From NCBI RefSeq assembly GCF_001634365.1, contig NZ_CP014579.1, positions 2,852,001-2,916,000 on the forward strand: a stretch of DNA of 64,000 bases. The letters run 5' to 3'. Source of the DNA: Paraburkholderia phytofirmans OLGA172. Lineage in GTDB: Bacteria > Pseudomonadota > Gammaproteobacteria > Burkholderiales > Burkholderiaceae. Positions within the stretch are counted from its first letter, which is position 1. Each line of letters begins with the position of its first letter. The notes below the pieces were generated by a model. It did no database searches. It was not told the DNA's origin and was given only the letters and a program-made list of their open reading frames with translations. The position numbers and the translations under genes were made by a program. Of this stretch, positions 63,227 through 64,000 are shown piece after piece.

Positions 63227-64000
63227 GGTCGGAAGCCGGCTTGCCGCCGCTCGGCCCGGGAGCCCAGGCGGTACGACTCTCGTTCTGGTTTGTCGCCGCC
63301 CTGGTCGTGCTCGCCGCTTGTGCATGGGCCGGATCGAACATCCGGCGCATTCCGCCTGATAGCCGGGCGGTCGTGTTGCGGTTCGGAAAGTTCGTGCGCA
63401 CCCAGGAAGCGGGCCTGCTGATTGCGTGGCCACGTCCCTTCGAGTCGACGTTGCTGGTGCCCGGCAGTGCGCGGGTCCTGGAGCAACGCATCCAGTCGCT
63501 CGAACGTGATCCGCGGGCGCGCGCTGCGGATATGAAATTACCGGAAGCACCGCCATTGGTTCAAGGACAGTCCGACACCGGCGCCGTGATCGGGCCGCAG
63601 GATACGCCACCTGGCCCACCGCTCGCGCAAGACAACGTGGCCGGCCCGGACAATCCGCCGGCCGGTGTGCAGTTGCCCGATGCGCTAGCCGGCTCCGGCT
63701 ATGTGCTCACTGGCGACAACGGCGTGTTGCAACTGCGCGCCACGCTGTATTACCGGGTGGTGAATCCGTATGCCTATGTCCTGCAAAAAGATCAGCTGGC
63801 TGCGGCGCTGGAGCGAATCGTGTCCGCATCGGCGGTCGATGTCGTCGCCCAGCGTGACCTGGATGCCATCCTCGTCGCACGTCCCGAGTTGTTGTCGGCG
63901 GATCAGCAGGTCGCCGTAAAGCGTGAGCGTCTGCGGGGCGATCTCGCGCAGGAAATCGAGCGCCACTTGCGCCAGCTCGACGCGCAGCACGCGGGACTCG
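63223..64000 (+). CDS. Third SPFH (HflK-like) protein, cut by window end
   Basis: The ATG at 63223 overlaps the preceding stop, so it is translationally coupled. 259 residues are visible and no stop is reached. One transmembrane segment (LSFWFVAALVVLAACAWAGSNI) is followed by the SPFH start IPPDSRAVVLRFGKFVRTQEAGLLIAWPRPFES. An insert of about 65 residues rich in Pro, Gly and Gln (residues 73-140) follows. The domain resumes at GYVLTGDNGVLQLRATLYYRVVNPYAYVLQ, then LERIVSASAVDVVAQRDLDAIL. It is HflK-like by its Asp-Ser-Arg-Ala-Val start. Confidence 0.85.
   Translation, partial: MRSEAGLPPLGPGAQAVRLSFWFVAALVVLAACAWAGSNIRRIPPDSRAVVLRFGKFVRTQEAGLLIAWPRPFESTLLVPGSARVLEQRIQSLERDPRARAADMKLPEAPPLVQGQSDTGAVIGPQDTPPGPPLAQDNVAGPDNPPAGVQLPDALAGSGYVLTGDNGVLQLRATLYYRVVNPYAYVLQKDQLAAALERIVSASAVDVVAQRDLDAILVARPELLSADQQVAVKRERLRGDLAQEIERHLRQLDAQHAGL

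Overview
The window reads as accessory DNA from a beta-proteobacterium of the Burkholderiaceae, most like Paraburkholderia or Caballeronia. This is inferred from the high GC, the Gram-negative trimeric-porin family, a DUF4148 exported peptide, the prpR / prpC-acnD-prpF propionate locus, a BKACE (DUF849) gene and many LysR and AraC regulators. I saw no rRNA, tRNA, CRISPR array, prophage or replication origin by eye.

Layout. 1-5.5 kb: the end of a DUF4239 membrane protein, an entericidin lipoprotein, then a LysR regulator followed by an isopropylmalate-dehydratase-type small subunit, a CaiB-type CoA-transferase and an HMG-CoA-lyase-type lyase. The matching large subunit has collapsed to two short scraps. 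6-20 kb: single genes (nitrilase, VOC protein, glycine-zipper protein, Mn catalase, divergent histidine kinase and response regulator, epoxide hydrolase, phospholipase-C-type phosphoesterase, LysE exporter, GNAT, cysteine hydrolase) with long non-coding gaps, a MITE-like element and large hairpins. 20-34 kb: two separate SDR plus acyl-CoA synthetase pairs, an SDR/LysR divergent pair with a perfect palindrome over the lysR start codon, an AraC regulator, an AAHS-type MFS importer and an AhpD-like protein. 34.6-43.2 kb: a catabolic cluster on the minus strand (BKACE, MFS, quinone oxidoreductase, TauD/TfdA dioxygenase, serine hydrolase, Rieske protein, porin, BON protein) beside a divergent OruR/ArgR-type AraC regulator.

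43.4-48.2 kb is decaying: a truncated GntR gene, a complete IS4-family element with 9-bp target duplications, a HAF-repeat protein, an internally deleted LysR remnant, and a SnoaL-like gene joined out of frame to a hydrolase that has lost its 5' end. 50.2-57.8 kb is the 2-methylcitrate locus (prpF, acnD, prpC, divergent prpR), with no prpB at its usual place. After it come a porin fossil carrying a hexanucleotide repeat, a second AAHS-type MFS gene, and from 60.2 kb to the window edge an operon of three SPFH (HflK/HflC-like) genes, the third cut by the window end.

Two themes deserve attention. Internal deletions recur and leave recognisable protein scraps (leuC, lysR, SnoaL/hydrolase, porin, gntR). 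The three-gene SPFH operon differs from ordinary hflK-hflC in gene number, membrane architecture and a histidine-rich tail, and is the best candidate here for an undescribed system.
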